DNA of 64,000 bases, taken from positions 40,546,037 through 40,610,036 of the forward strand of contig CM043966.1 in the NCBI GenBank assembly GCA_014529385.2, read 5' to 3'. A program made the translations under genes and the position numbers. Shown in pieces: positions 21,881 through 37,614 of this stretch; position 1 is the first letter of the stretch; every line of letters begins with the position of its first letter. The DNA is from Adiantum capillus-veneris. Taxonomy: Eukaryota > Streptophyta > Polypodiopsida > Polypodiales > Pteridaceae. The notes under the pieces were generated by a model. It did no database searches and had not been told where the DNA came from. It was given only the letters and a program-made list of their open reading frames with translations.

Positions 21881-23124
21881 TGTGGAGTGCAAACGACAGT
21901 GAAAATGAATGTCCCTATAGCCTTGCACCGATCACACCGTTGGAAAGAACAAAATCTGCACCGTCAAATTCACCTGTGTTAAGCACCTGTAAAGCTTGGA
22001 GAAGAACAGCTCTAGAATAAACCACACTTGGAATTAGAAGAATTAGATAATATGAGTGTGTAGATTGGCTTGTGTAGGTCCGTAGAGCATCCATATGATT
22101 GATTCCGATAAGGAATGAGAAAATTACAAGCATTTGAAGTTCGGGGGTTTTCAAAAAGCTCCAAAAAAGAGGTCTCTGGAAAGTATCTGCAGGTGTGCAG
22201 AGAAATGCAGCTATTTAATGGGGAATTTTTTGGCTCCTATCCCAAGGAATTTTCTCTCCCCTCTTAGCCGACTTCATTTCCCCCTTTAGGAACCTTTTTA
22301 TTGGTCCATTTTGAGCCTTTTTGGGTAAAAAATGGGTTGTCGGCCACTTTTTGACCAAGGCAAGTGGGGGGGGACAGTGTCTGGGGACCAAAAAATGGGC
22401 CACGCGCGTGTCCAAGCAGTGGGAACACATATTGGGCGCCCCCTCCTCTCCCCAAAGTCCACGAGCCCTCTCAAGCAAGCCCAAGAAGCTCCATTAACTC
22501 CTTTGATACACTCATAGGGGGTACCCACTCCCCCCCTTATGCCCTCCATTTGTCATTTGCCCCCCCAATGTGGGGTTATTCCATTGCCACTTGGAACCAT
22601 CCTCCCACTTTCCCCAACTTCCCCATGTCCAAATCTGAAATTTCTGTTTTGCGCCCAACATGAGCCATTTTCTCGAAGGCGTAGCGGGTGACCCCGACCA
22701 CCAAATGTAGCGCCGTAAAGCATGGCTTGGAGCTTATTACCCCGGCTAACTTCAGAAATTTCTAAACATACCATTGCTAAAAAGAACCATCAAGTTGGCC
22801 CACTTGCCGTCTTTCCCCGTGCATCCGCCGCCACTTTTTAAGTGAAAAAACCATCCACTTCGAGTGTGTGTTACTCATGATGTCGGAGTCCGATTTGCAA
22901 GCTATCAAGCACAGCTAGGAATGCTCATTAAAAACTATTTTTTGAAAGATCGACCAACCCAAGACTCAACCAATAGGTTGACCAAAACCAAGCCTTTGTA
23001 CATAAATTTTACAAGAGCACTCCAAAAAACTCAAAGCATTATGTACATCTATGTACTCGGGGCTAGTGAGCAAGCTTTTTAGCATGGATTAGCAACTTCA
23101 TTTCCACCCAAAAAATGCATGACA
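21881..23124 (-). repeat. 5' LTR of RLG-B1
   Basis: It matches the LTR at 15387-16636 and ends ...GCACTCCACA on the minus strand, followed after six bases by the PBS. Confidence 0.9.
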
Positions 23125-24310
23125 GCGTACACATCGTCCAAGGCAAAGCCAAGCACAATTTCTTTCCTATATCGCTCATTGGCCTTGATCTTGTTGCACA
23201 CATCCGACAATGAGTGCATTCCGAGAGTCAACACTCCGGGTAGAAAGCTGAAAATAGCCAAAAGCTTTCTTGGCATGCTCCAATGCACATCTCGCGACCA
23301 ATGCATTGAAAGAGATGCCATTCCCATCGTTGAATGCATTCGATAGGTATCATTCGATAGGTATTTGAAGCCATAGAGAGAGGTAATCAGCTCCATGCTG
23401 ATATTATCTAGCATCTATGTGATGAGAGGTCATCTAAATAGACACAAAAATAAACAAAGAGAGATAGAGAGAGAGGGAGGTTGCGATCCTTGCTAGGTGA
23501 TTGCATCTAGAGAGATGCACTCGCTTCATGCAAGGAGATAGGCTCGCTTTGCATTAGTTGAAAATAGTCTAGAGCTTCCTTGCCTCACTCATGTTTGGCA
23601 CATCCTGCAGTCAGTGCATTTAAAGAGGCATCATCCCGTAGAAGAAGCTTCTCGTGCGCTTTTCGTGCCTTCTGAAAAGCACCATATTTGGCATACAAGT
23701 CATCCCAGGCAAAGCCAAGCACTTCTTTCATGTAGTGCTCATCTTCAATTGAAAGAAAAAGCGTCAACTATCCACTGACGAAGCTTAGGAAGGAGGATTG
23801 TACCAAGGCAACAATGAATTGACATCAGGAAGTCGCATATTTAGGATTATACTGGTGAGTGTGTACGTTGGTTGATATATATGTGAATTGTGGTGCCAAG
23901 AAACATCCAGAGAGGCAAAAAATACACTAACAACTCCAAGGACGAAGCAATACTCGCAACAGAGGTGATCACATCTGGAGAGAGGACCTCGCTTTGTATC
24001 TGTAGAAAACAACCTACAACTTTCTCCTATGGGGCAAACCTTGCAATCAGTGCATTCCAAGAGTCCACAATGCGGACAAGAAGCTCCTCAAGCACTTGTG
24101 TAGAGCCACATGCCTCCAAGATGTAAGCATAGCCTTCAGGACAAAAGGATGGATGGCTGTTCTCTTTGCCGCTGGCCGAATGGGAGTTGGGTCAGTGATT
24201 TCAAGTGTGGTCGGAGTGTTTCTGATAAGCTGCCTACTCGAAACGCAGGTTTCTCTCAAAACCTATCTACATACATTGGCTGCTAGAAAGCTTGCCGTAG
24301 TATTGAAGCA
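23125..24310 (-). pseudogene. PPR-like gene fragments, part 1 (5' of the RLG-B1 insertion)
   Basis: Minus-strand pieces have the vocabulary of plant PLS-type PPR proteins: 23767-23585 reads DDLYAKYGAFQKARKAHEK ... RDDASLNALTAGCAKHE (one near-complete motif pair), about 24150-24010 reads PEGYAYILEACGST then VDSWNALIARFA in another frame, and 23414-23079 ends LGFALDDVYA. Pieces sit in different frames with stops between. A block of about 110 bp is repeated (23380-23500 and 24310-24450). The gene was RNA-binding in origin and is now a decayed mosaic. Part 2 continues at 15386. Confidence 0.7.
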
Positions 24311-24469
24311 ATAAAGAGAGGTAAACAGCTCCATGCTGATATTATCTATCATCTAGGTGCTAAGAGGTCATCTAAATAGACGCTTTACATATAATGATTA
24401 CCTCACCAAACAGGGAAAACAAAGAGAGATAGAGAGAGAGGGAGTTTGCGAGCCTTGCTACTCATTGCT

Positions 24470-24650
24470 GGTTGGCAATCGCTGGAGCCGATTGCACACG
24501 AGTTTGATGAGGCCGGCTGGAGTAGATTGCACGCAAGGTTGATGAGGCTCGTATTTGCTGTTGATTGGCGCACACGAGTTTGATGAGGCCGGCTGGAGCA
24601 AATTGCACACAGGTTTGATGAGGCTCATATTTGTTGCTGATTGCTTCGCC
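24470..24650. repeat. Short tandem repeat (GAGTTTGATGAGGCCGGCTGG type)
   Basis: Four diverged units of about 42-45 bp built on ...TTGCACACGAGTTTGATGAGG..., in two alternating variants (CCGGCTGGAG and CTCGTATTTG). It has no coding signal. Confidence 0.6.
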
Positions 24651-24660
24651 AATTGTGCAG

Positions 24661-25329
24661 ATTCGCGTGCAATTTGTCTTTATAACGCTGCTGTGTGCAA
24701 GTGTCGCCACGTGGACGAACATGGAGCCAGAATTTTAATTTCCCATCTATGCTTACGAAGTAATCATGTTTCAATTTAACAACCGAAACATGGAATCTCT
24801 CAATGATTCCATTAAATAGAACAACAACCAAGATGTGAGCCCTATGTACTTTACTACATTTGTGAGAATAGACAAAGAGATGCTTGTTTTTTCATTGGAA
24901 AAAAATACTTTTTGTAAACAAGGAGTGGGGGAGCTAAGCGATTAATTGATACACATGAGGATGGTGATGAGGAGCTGAACTAGAGGATTTCAGGGAATTT
25001 GCAATTTGCCTTGAGGCCACGATTGTGTGTGCGTGTTCTTGGCTTGGGATTGTCCATCATGTTCGCATCAATTAGGGAGAGATAGCCAGGAAGAGGTGGC
25101 CACTGGCAAGTTGTGGATCCAAGTAATATTGAGAATATTTTCCTTGGGATTGTTTCCCATATAATGAAGCCAAAGTGTCCCCAACCTTATACAAGTGGAA
25201 TGATACAATCGTGAAGGCAAAGAGGTTGCCCATTACACGTGTCGTGATATGCTGCTCCTGCTTTTAAATGGAAACAGGAGGAAAGCAGGAGAATGTGGAA
25301 ATTTTCCCGCTCATCTCGATTCTTATCTC
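24661..25329. other. Unassigned sequence between PPR fragments and duplicated block A
   Basis: I see no domain, LTR end, inverted repeat or RNA gene here. Confidence 0.5.
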
Positions 25330-28846
<3,517 letters not shown>

Positions 28847-29123
28847 CAGGCTGTTCTCCAAGGTTAGTTAGTGTCACCACAGGATCAACAAAGTTAATAT
28901 TTGGCTCGGACTGCTCTTGACTTGCATCCATAACAGAGCTATGTATCTGATGTTTCTTGCCACCCTTTTTGGCGAGCTCTTCTCTCAAATGCTTTGCAAT
29001 TGTAGGTGCCTGAGGATGTTCACATTTCCTACAACTCTTTTTAATGCTACCCAAAAAATGGTCCCTAATTCGTGGTACACCGCCTGATTTTGTTATGAAG
29101 CAAAATTTACATTTCCACTTCAT

Positions 29124-29989
29124 ATATCAACCGCATATGTTGTGAACATAATCCCAATCTTTGCCAAGGACTTTTTGATTCTTTGGTTTCTTCATACCAC
29201 TTATGCCGACATTTTACTCCATTGCTTTCAATTTAAAACTGAAGGCATAAGAACTAGATTTTCAGTTTTTAAAACATTTTTCTTCTTTTTAATATATTTT
29301 TAAAAACCAATCACTAAGAAAGTAATCAAATCTGCACAATATGAGATTTGAAATGCACTCTAGTCAATCAACATATCGATCACATATGTTGTGAGAAAAC
29401 ATACACAATGCAATGCACTCTCTACACGACATTATGAATACAACAATGCTATGAATTTCTCAATGCAATTATTGTTCTGATGATTATTTATACATCTTAC
29501 TTGATTTGCAAACAATAAGACACATCTATTTTCAAATGCTACAAAGAATAATCAACTTCTACACTAAAACGATTTACAAAACACACAGAAAATAATAATA
29601 TCTATGATTAGTCATGTCATGCACTAACAATATTTCATAATACATAATGCACTCTGTATATAAAACAATGCATGAAACAACACAAAGAAATCTTCAATAC
29701 AATTACACAATTGAGGACTACTTGTACCCAGTCAAGGATTGTAGCCCCCTTATGCATCCAATTCAATATATCAAAGCTATTTTCACCCAATTAAGGATTA
29801 TAGCTCTTATATTGTGCAATGACAATGTATATCAACTTAGATCTATGAAAGTGAAAAATGCAAGACTTCATATACCTCGTACACTAGTACAAGGCATCTA
29901 ACCCTTGACTATCGACTTGTCATTTACATATGCTCATCTTCTAAAACCAACTTCAACCCTCATATGGACCAATGGCTTCATTGCAATGA
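29124..29989. other. AT-rich non-coding stretch
   Basis: I see no gene, terminal repeat or RNA gene. Confidence 0.5.
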
Positions 29990-30890
29990 GCATGCATTTA
30001 TGCTAGCTAGCACCTAGTATGCTCAATAGCATGATGGGTGTCCTAATGCGTATACTAGTTAGCATAGTGAGTATGATAGTTACCATATGGACTATGCTAG
30101 TTAGCATATGGACAGTGCTAGCTAGCATATGGACTATGCTAGCTAGCATTCCTTGGGTTATAAATAGCATACAAAGCTAGTTGGTTAACACAATATGTAT
30201 GCTAATTAACATACATGGTATGCTGGTTAACATACCTAGTTTGCTAGTTACAAACCTAGTATGATAAATTGCATGATAAGTACGTTGTCTAACAGAAAGT
30301 GATTATGCTAGTTAGCACATGGAGTTTGCTAGGTAGCATATGGAGTATGCTAGTTACCAGGCCTTGAGTTCTAAATTTCATACAGTGTTAGTTGGTCAAC
30401 ACAAAAAGTATGCAAGTTAACACCACTTATGCTAGTTAACACCTAGTATGCTCACTCGCATGATGGGTATGCTATTTAAGACAAGGGTTATGCTAGTTAG
30501 AACTAGCAGCTGGGATGGGTATGCTAGTTAGCATATGGAGTATGTTGGTTAGCATATGGAGTATGCTAGTTAGCATGCCTTGTGTTTTACCTAGCATACA
30601 GAATTAGCTAGTCATCACAAGATGTATGCTAATTAACATAATTTCTACTAGTTAACACCTAGTATACTCAACAGCATGAGGGGTGTCCTAATGAGTATGC
30701 TAGTTAGCATATGGAGTATGCTAGTTAGCATGCCTTGTGCTCTACCTAGCATACAGAGTTGTCTGGTAAACACAAGATATATGGTAATCAACACTCTTTA
30801 TGCTAGTTAACATACGTTGTTGCATGCACATTAGTATGTTGATTGTGCTATATAACACTATGATTTGTTTTCATGAAAATGCTGGATGTC
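29990..30890. repeat. Palindromic GCTAGTTAGCAT array, left side of the transposase-like gene
   Basis: About 900 bp of irregularly spaced copies of TATGCTAGTTAGCATATGG and close variants. The central 12-mer is a near-palindrome. The right-hand array (33160-35660) uses mostly the perfect form ATGCTAATTAGCAT. Confidence 0.85.
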
Positions 30891-30914
30891 CTAGTTAGCA
30901 ATCTAAATATTGAT

Positions 30915-33150
30915 CATCATTTGGATGTTGCAGGTTGAGTTCTTTTGTAGATTCAAGGAAAAACATCCAGATTGCAAGATTGGCATGAGAATGTTTGAGA
31001 TATTGAAGACATTCTTTTGTAGGCTGCTAAAGGATAGATACACGTGATGTTGTGAATACCATGTGCAAATGTCTTTTTTGAAGGGCACACTGAACCACAT
31101 GCCCTCTCCTGCTTTTGGGCAGCATAGAGTAGGGTATGACTGTATATGTAGTATATGTGCCCCAGGTGAGAACATTAGCAAGGGTTGCTTGGCTTCATAT
31201 CACACATTCAAAGGTGTCACACATATGTAGGAGTCTGTTCTCTGTCCAAAGCTTGCAGATGCAGTTTTCCATAGAAGGGAATGCCTGATGGAAAAATGTT
31301 TGACATGTGGACTGATTAGGTTAGAATAATGCTGCTTGGAGAGAGCAAAGCCAGGTAATAGTATTAATGTGAAAGTATTTGCATATGTACAAGCTCAAGA
31401 CAAGAAGGGAAATAGTAACAAAAGAAAAGATCTTTTGCACAAAGAAATATAATGCTGGGAGTTTCTTCAACTCTTGAAGACCAAGTTGGAGATCCTTCTT
31501 TGGTTTCCGGACGATGTCATCATGTCAGTTGTTGATTTTGCAAAGAATTATGCCTTCAAGGAACAAATGAGATTCAGTCAATGCATTGGCACTCTAGTCA
31601 AGTAATCATTTTTGTACACATAACGTACTACTGCAGGGTAGGAGAGGTAGTCAAAACCATCCACTTCTTCATATCAGATGACAAGGTGCATGACATGTTG
31701 TTCGTGCAACATTGTTTCATTCTACACCGTGACTGGTTACAATAAGAGGGTGTCACTCCTGAGCAACATTGGGTGTGGTTTGATGGTGCAGCCTCTTAGT
31801 TCAAGAGAGCCAGGCCTTTTTACTTCAGTGCATGGTGGACTCATAGAGATGGGGATGAGCTAGTTCTTCTTTGGATCAGGGCATGGCAGGGAGAGCATGA
31901 TGGTGCAGGAGTAGTTGTGAAAATAACCTTGACCCATGAACAGCTAAAACCTAATGTATCTATTTTGCGGTGTGAAACTGATGTGGTTTCTTATTGACAA
32001 GCCAACCTGTTGTAGGGAGCACCTTCACATTACCCTTCAAAATAAAGGGAATGTGCCCGTGTGTTCTGGGAGGTTAAAGAGGGGGAAGTGAACAGGGAGG
32101 TGAAGTGGAATTCTGCCACTGTGGCAAAACTCGATCTTTGCATGCTTTTTGTGGTCACAACCCTGGGGATCCAACTGCCCTTGCAAAAAGGGCCTTGGCA
32201 TGCTTCTATGTTGAATGCATGAACGGAAGATGGAATCGATGCGTCAATAAAGCTCATGTGTAGCCTTGGGATTATCATACTATACTGCCATTACTTGATG
32301 AGTATATGTTAGATTCTTAGCCGGTAGATGAAGCAGCCACCTACGATGACTTCACGCACAAAGGTCATCATGATGTGTTGAGTAGCGCTCTATGTGTTGG
32401 CGACAAATTTGCAATAAATCTAGATGATTTAACCAATGTCGAGGATGAGGATACCTGGTCAAGTGTGTTGAAGCAAACGAGAAGGTGGAGAAGGGGTACG
32501 TCGATGAGTGGGTCAAGGCAATTGATAGAGGCTTATATGTTGCGCAAGGTTTGTATTACGAGCAATTGGATGCATACACCTTCAAGCTAGACCACAAGCA
32601 GCCCTTCGACCACGTACTTTCACATCTAATACAATGTATCAAAATACCCATGGAGCACATCCCAAGGAGACGGCAGGTGTACACATCAACCCAGAAAGCT
32701 ATGAAGCAATCTATAATAGAATGCCCTTCATATTTTAAGTTGTAATCAATGCATCTTCAATATACTTCTTGCTCGGAGATAATGCAGTTTTATCAAAAAC
32801 TTGGGTATCTTGTGTCTCTTGTGTGCTTTATGTATACATGGCTTTGGTGTCTATCACAGAGGGGTCTCAGTTTAAGAAAGATCATTTGTACAAACTGTCT
32901 CATTAAACCTAGAGGATCTGAGCTCATCAAGAAAATGTAGAACTCTAGAGAGGTGATCAAACAAGCTCAAAGTCCGCCTCCTTTGGTGTCTTACAATTTA
33001 CGCTTTTTACTGCAGGACTCCATATGGTTTGGGCAAGTAGCCCACAAATATAAATGGAAACTGTAAAAGAAGGCACACCCAACTTATAAGAAAGGCATAA
33101 GGGTTTGGAAAGATGTGTACAAAGAAGGCCAGTGGCTCGCACAATATGAT
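30915..33150 (+). pseudogene. Decayed transposase-like gene (DFAxNY / SDDxxHD / DGxxxxF family)
   Basis: Plus-strand pieces in order: FKEKHPDCKIGMRMFEILKT (about 30950), HRRECLMEKCLTCGL (31270-31315, Cys-rich), VVDFAKNYAFKEQ (about 31530-31570) with, after a one-base shift, NEIQSMHWHSSQV, then ISDDKVHDMLFVQHCF (31670-31715), FDGAAS followed by a TAG and FKRARPFYF (about 31775-31820), and HDGAGVVVK (about 31895). This succession of Asp-containing boxes is, from memory, that of a widespread but little-described transposase-like protein family in plants and animals. C-terminal frames 32375-32745 continue. Stops and frameshifts show it is dead. Family naming needs a profile search. Confidence 0.6.
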
Positions 33151-33159
33151 AATAAGAAG

Positions 33160-35660
33160 GTATGCTAATTGTGTTCTGTGGGTATTCTAGTTAGCATAAA
33201 TGGTATGCTAGTTAGCATAAACGATGTGCTAATTAGCATACCTTTTGCTAATTTTCAAGGAGAAGAGATGGCAGCTTCCTGTATATTGTGTATGCTAATG
33301 CTAATTAGCATACTGTTTATGATGATTAGCATAAACTTATATATGCTAGCTAGCATAAATAGTATGCTAATTAGCATAACTTTGTTGGTTTTGAAGGAGA
33401 AGAGATGGCAGCTTTTTGTATACTGTGTATGCTAATTAGTATACTATGATGTGAGCGGAATGATAATTAGCATATTTTTTATGCCAATTGGCATAAACAG
33501 TATGCTAATTAGCATACCCTTGCTGGTTTAGGGGAGAAGAGATGGCAGCTTTCTGTATATTGTGTATGCTAATTAGCATATCTTTGCTGGTTTCAAGGAG
33601 AAGAGATGGCAGCTTTCATTTCACTATGTATTCTAATTAGCATACTATTTATGCCAGTTGGCATAAACAGTATGCTAATTAGCATACCTTTGCTGGTTTT
33701 AAGGAGAAGAGATGACAGCTTTCTGTATACTATGTGTTCTAATTAGCATAATATGCTGTGAGTGAAAGTTAGCACAAACAAAAATTCAATCTATGATAAT
33801 TGAAGATATGCTAATTAGCATACAGGTATACTGTGTGTTCTAATTAGCATCCTATGCTGTGAGTTAAAGTTAGCATAAACAAAAATGCACAGTACGCTAA
33901 TTGAAGGTATGCTAATTAGCATATTGTTTATGACAGTTGGCATAATCAATATGCTAATAAGCATATCTTTGCTCGTTTGAAGGAGAAGAGATGACAGGTC
34001 TCTGCATTTTGTGTATGCTAATTAGCATACTGTTTATGCCAGTTGGCATTCTGTGGGTATGCTAATTAACATAATTTTGCTGGTTTCAAGGAGAAGGGAT
34101 GGAAACTTTCTATATACTATGTATGATAATTAGAAGGAGAAGAGATGGCAGCTTCCTGTATATTGTGTATGCTAATGCTAATTAGCATACTGTTTATGAT
34201 GATTAGCATAAACTTATATATGCTAGCTAGCATAAATAGTATGCTGATTAGCATAACTTTGTTGGTTTTGAAGGAGAAGAGATGGCAGCTTTTTGTATAT
34301 TGTGTATGCTAATTAGTATACTATGATGTGAGCGGAATGATAATTAGAATATTTTTTATGCCAATTGGCATAAACAGTATGCTAATTAGCATACCCTTGC
34401 TGGTTTAGGGGAGAAGAGATGGCAGCTTTCTGTATACTGTGTAAGCTAATTAGCATATCTTTGCTGGTTTCAAGGAGAAGAGATGGCAGCTTTCATTTCA
34501 CTATGTATTCTAATTAGCATACTATTTATGCTAGTTGGCATAAACAGTATGCTAATTAGCATACCTTTGCTGGTTTTAAGGAGAAGAGATGACAGCTTTC
34601 TGTATACTATGTGTTCTAATTAGCATAATATGCTGTGAGTGAAAGTTAGCACAAACAAAAATTCAATCTATGATAATTGAAGATATGCTTATTAGCATAC
34701 AGGTATACTGTGTGTTCTAATTAGCATCCTATGCTGTGAGTTAAAGTTAGCATAAACAAAAATGCACAGTACGCTAATTGAAGGTATGCTAATTAGCATA
34801 TTGTTTATGACAGTTGGCATAATCAATATGCTAATAAGAATATCTTTGCTCGTTTGAAGGAGAAGAGATGACAGGTCTCTGCATTTTGTGTATGCTAATT
34901 ACCATACTGTTTATGCCAGTTGGCATTCTGTGGGTATGCTAATTAACATAATTTTGCTGGTTTCAAGGAGAAGGGATGGAAACTTTCTATATACTATGTA
35001 TGATAATTAGCATACTATACTAAGTGGAAGTTAGCACAAACAAAAATATACAGTATGCCAATAGAAGGTATTCTAATTAGCATACTGTTTATGCTAGTAG
35101 GCATAGACAATATGCTAATTAGCATACCTTTGCTGGTTTTAAGGAGAAGAGATAACAGCTCTCTATATATTGTGTATTCTAATAAGGATATCATGTATGC
35201 TAATTAGCATATTGTATGTTGGTTTCAAGAAGGGATGGCATCTTTCTATATATTGTGTATGCTAATTAGCATACTATGCTGTGAGTGGAAGTTAGCAAAA
35301 ACAAAAATCCACACTATGCTAATTGAAGGAATTCTAATTACCATACCATGTATGCTAATTAGCATACTATCTATGGCAGTTGGCATAGACAGTATGCTAA
35401 TTAGCATACCATTGCTGGTTTCAAGGAGAAAACATGGAAGCTTCCTGTATACTATATATGCTAATTAGCATACTATGGTAGGTTGTGAGTGGAAGTTAGC
35501 ACAAACAAAAATGTGCAGTATGCTAATTAAAATGTATTCTAATTAGCTAATGTGGGTATGCTAATAATTAGCATATTGTTTTTGCTAGTTAGCATAAACA
35601 GTCTGCTAATTAGCATAAAAATTATGCTAGTTAGCATACCTTTGCTAATTTGGGCCTTTG
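33160..35660. repeat. ATGCTAATTAGCAT palindrome array, right side of the transposase-like gene
   Basis: Dozens of copies of the perfect 14-nt palindrome ATGCTAATTAGCAT, embedded in diverged units that also carry a TTTGCTGGTTTCAAGGAGAA / GAGATGGCAGCTTTCTG theme roughly every 70-170 bp. It includes an 877-bp tandem duplication. AT-rich; no coding signal. Confidence 0.9.
33257..35010. repeat. 877-bp tandem duplication inside the palindrome array
   Basis: 33257-34133 and 34134-35010 are almost identical head-to-tail copies with only a few substitutions, so this is a recent duplication. The junction is at TGATAATTAG followed by AAGGAGAAGAG. Confidence 0.9.
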
Positions 35661-37614
35661 TGTTCCTAGGCCTTTGCAGGCGGGAAATTTGGGCAGGTGC
35701 CTTTTCATTACGGACTAGTGAACATTATGTTCAACCTTTAGGTACGCATTTGATTTGGTTTTGTTTGTTTTTGTTTTCTTTTTCCACACAGGATGCACAA
35801 ACTATGCTAACATACTATTTTTCTCTTAAGAGAAATGACAAGGTCATGTAAGAGACAAGAAATTTGGGCTATAGTGTCCAAAATAAGTTTCTGCATTATG
35901 CAGTTATAGACCCACTTGTAGAGTTTATTTGGCACATGTTGTCATATGGGATACAACATGGCCTAGAAACTCAAGGAGTTTGATTTAGCTAGTGTGGAGC
36001 AAGGCTAACGAGGGTATCTCTCACTCCCGTCATAGAGTGTTGGCAGTTACCTCCACGCACAAGTACATTTTGTACTTCAATGATGTCCTTTTTTAAGACA
36101 TCCTTACATGAGACATATTCCACATGTGGAGAATATGAGTCTCTGGGACTGAAACTGGCACCCACTATTTCAAGTGTGTGTCACGACAAAGTCCCTAGGT
36201 GGTGGTCCAATCTGTTTTCTAGACCATTTGAGCACGACGTATTAGGAGCGAATTTGGTGGTAGAAAATTGTCGAATACTTAGAATGACTTGTTAAGGTAC
36301 AAGTGCAACTAAGCAACATTATAGATGGTTGTTTATGCATATAGCACGACTATGAGTGGTTAATGAAAAGGTTTCATTGTTTGTACCTAGAAGTGATTAA
36401 TGTTTCACCTTCTATTATGGTTCAGATGTTTCATCACGGCTTGCAAATGATTGCAATAGAAAGTATTTAGTTTCTTTTCAGAACTATTTCAATTCCTCTC
36501 TAATGTGTGCTAGGAGCATCACATTAGCCATAAGTATTGGCAAGGATGATCATGGATATATAGATTTGGATCTGTTTTTTTGTCAAATGCATGCACACTA
36601 GGTGTTATGGACCCTAGTGTTTAGCAAAGGTGGATTTGGAGCGGCATGCATATTCCTCACATTACTGCTATGAAGCATTTTACACTCTATGTGCAGTATC
36701 TCTATGAAATTTATTTTAGGTCTACTCATCACCAATAGAGGTCATGGCTTAGTTTGGGTGCTTGTGAATATTTCAATCTAAACAAGATGGTTATTCAGGA
36801 CATTGTTGTTTGGTCCCCAATGTTGTATGATGTTGTGCTCCCCGTTTACCAGTCATCTAGGACGAGTGTCTATAAACCATGGGGAAACACATCTCAATAT
36901 TGTTTGAATCCAAAGAGGATAGGTAGATTACAAGTTACAAGTGTACTCTTCTGCTGAAGGATATGCAAACCGCGTACGTTAACACCACACAATACAATTA
37001 GCAAGACTGTATCACTCTAGTTGTTGTTGCTTACAATATGGTAAAGCATGTTTGTGACTCAATTTAGTCCCTTCATGTTTAAGCCAGGTTCTCAACCTTA
37101 AACACTAGTTATGGTGGGGTATTGATGAAATTTGAGAATAAGTCAAGGACTTTAAATTGGCTGATAAGCTATGTCAGCAAGTTACTTTCATGGAAAGTGA
37201 AAAGAGATACTCTTTTAGGTACATTTTTGTTGTGATAACTCGTTTAGCATGCTCATGTGCATTCTAAATGGAGTCTACACACTATAATTGGGTAGGAACC
37301 AATAACACCAGATAGTTGCAAATGGACAACAATGTGGAAAATCAAGATGTTACTCTTGGTTTCATTGAGCCTCCTACTGAACTGTGCTCTGGTCAAGCAA
37401 ACAGTTGGATCCATGAAGGATGCCATTGTGGAAAACATTAGTGTATCATCGCTCTTGTTTTTGAGGATGAAAGTGCTTCTCCAAGGGGGGAGTAATTTCA
37501 TGCCAAGGGTAGGACTATAGGAGGGAACGGCCCTGGCCAAGGGTTGATAGATACACATGAATAAAGAGGCTATATACAGCTCATAGCTAGAGGGACAAGG
37601 GCCTATATATATGT
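35661..37614. other. Unassigned sequence with a few short protein-like stretches
   Basis: No domain is recognised. Short plus-strand frames (36080-36295, 36754-36957) are not supported by any motif. At 37400-37500 a frame ends LVFEDESASPRGE* and is followed by a purine tract AAGGGGGGAG (about 37484-37493); this could be the end of a retroelement pol and its PPT, but I could not find a matching LTR. Confidence 0.35.

Larger units (their letters stand above)
15387..23124 (-). mobile_element. RLG-B1: complete-length but dead Tat-type Ty3/gypsy element
   Basis: Two LTRs (15387-16636 and 21881-23124) flank an internal region with gag remnant, protease, RT, two RNase H domains and integrase in Tat order on the minus strand. 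Target duplication is GCGT (15383-15386 and 23125-23128). The inserted site is a PPR-like gene; removing the element restores a sequence matching the paralogous stretch at 23660-23730. Gag is largely deleted, the RT catalytic YxDD-type box reads FIDY, and stops occur throughout. By eye the LTRs differ by about 4-6% in the part I compared, so it is older than RLG-B2. Confidence 0.9.

Noticed and set aside
29990-35660. Possible CRISPR-like array of regularly spaced palindromes
   Set aside because: Spacing is irregular, spacers are repeats of each other, and the context is a plant transposon region.
37484-37510. A retroelement end (pol stop plus PPT) at 37400-37500
   Set aside because: No LTR-like partner was found on either side; kept only as a remark.
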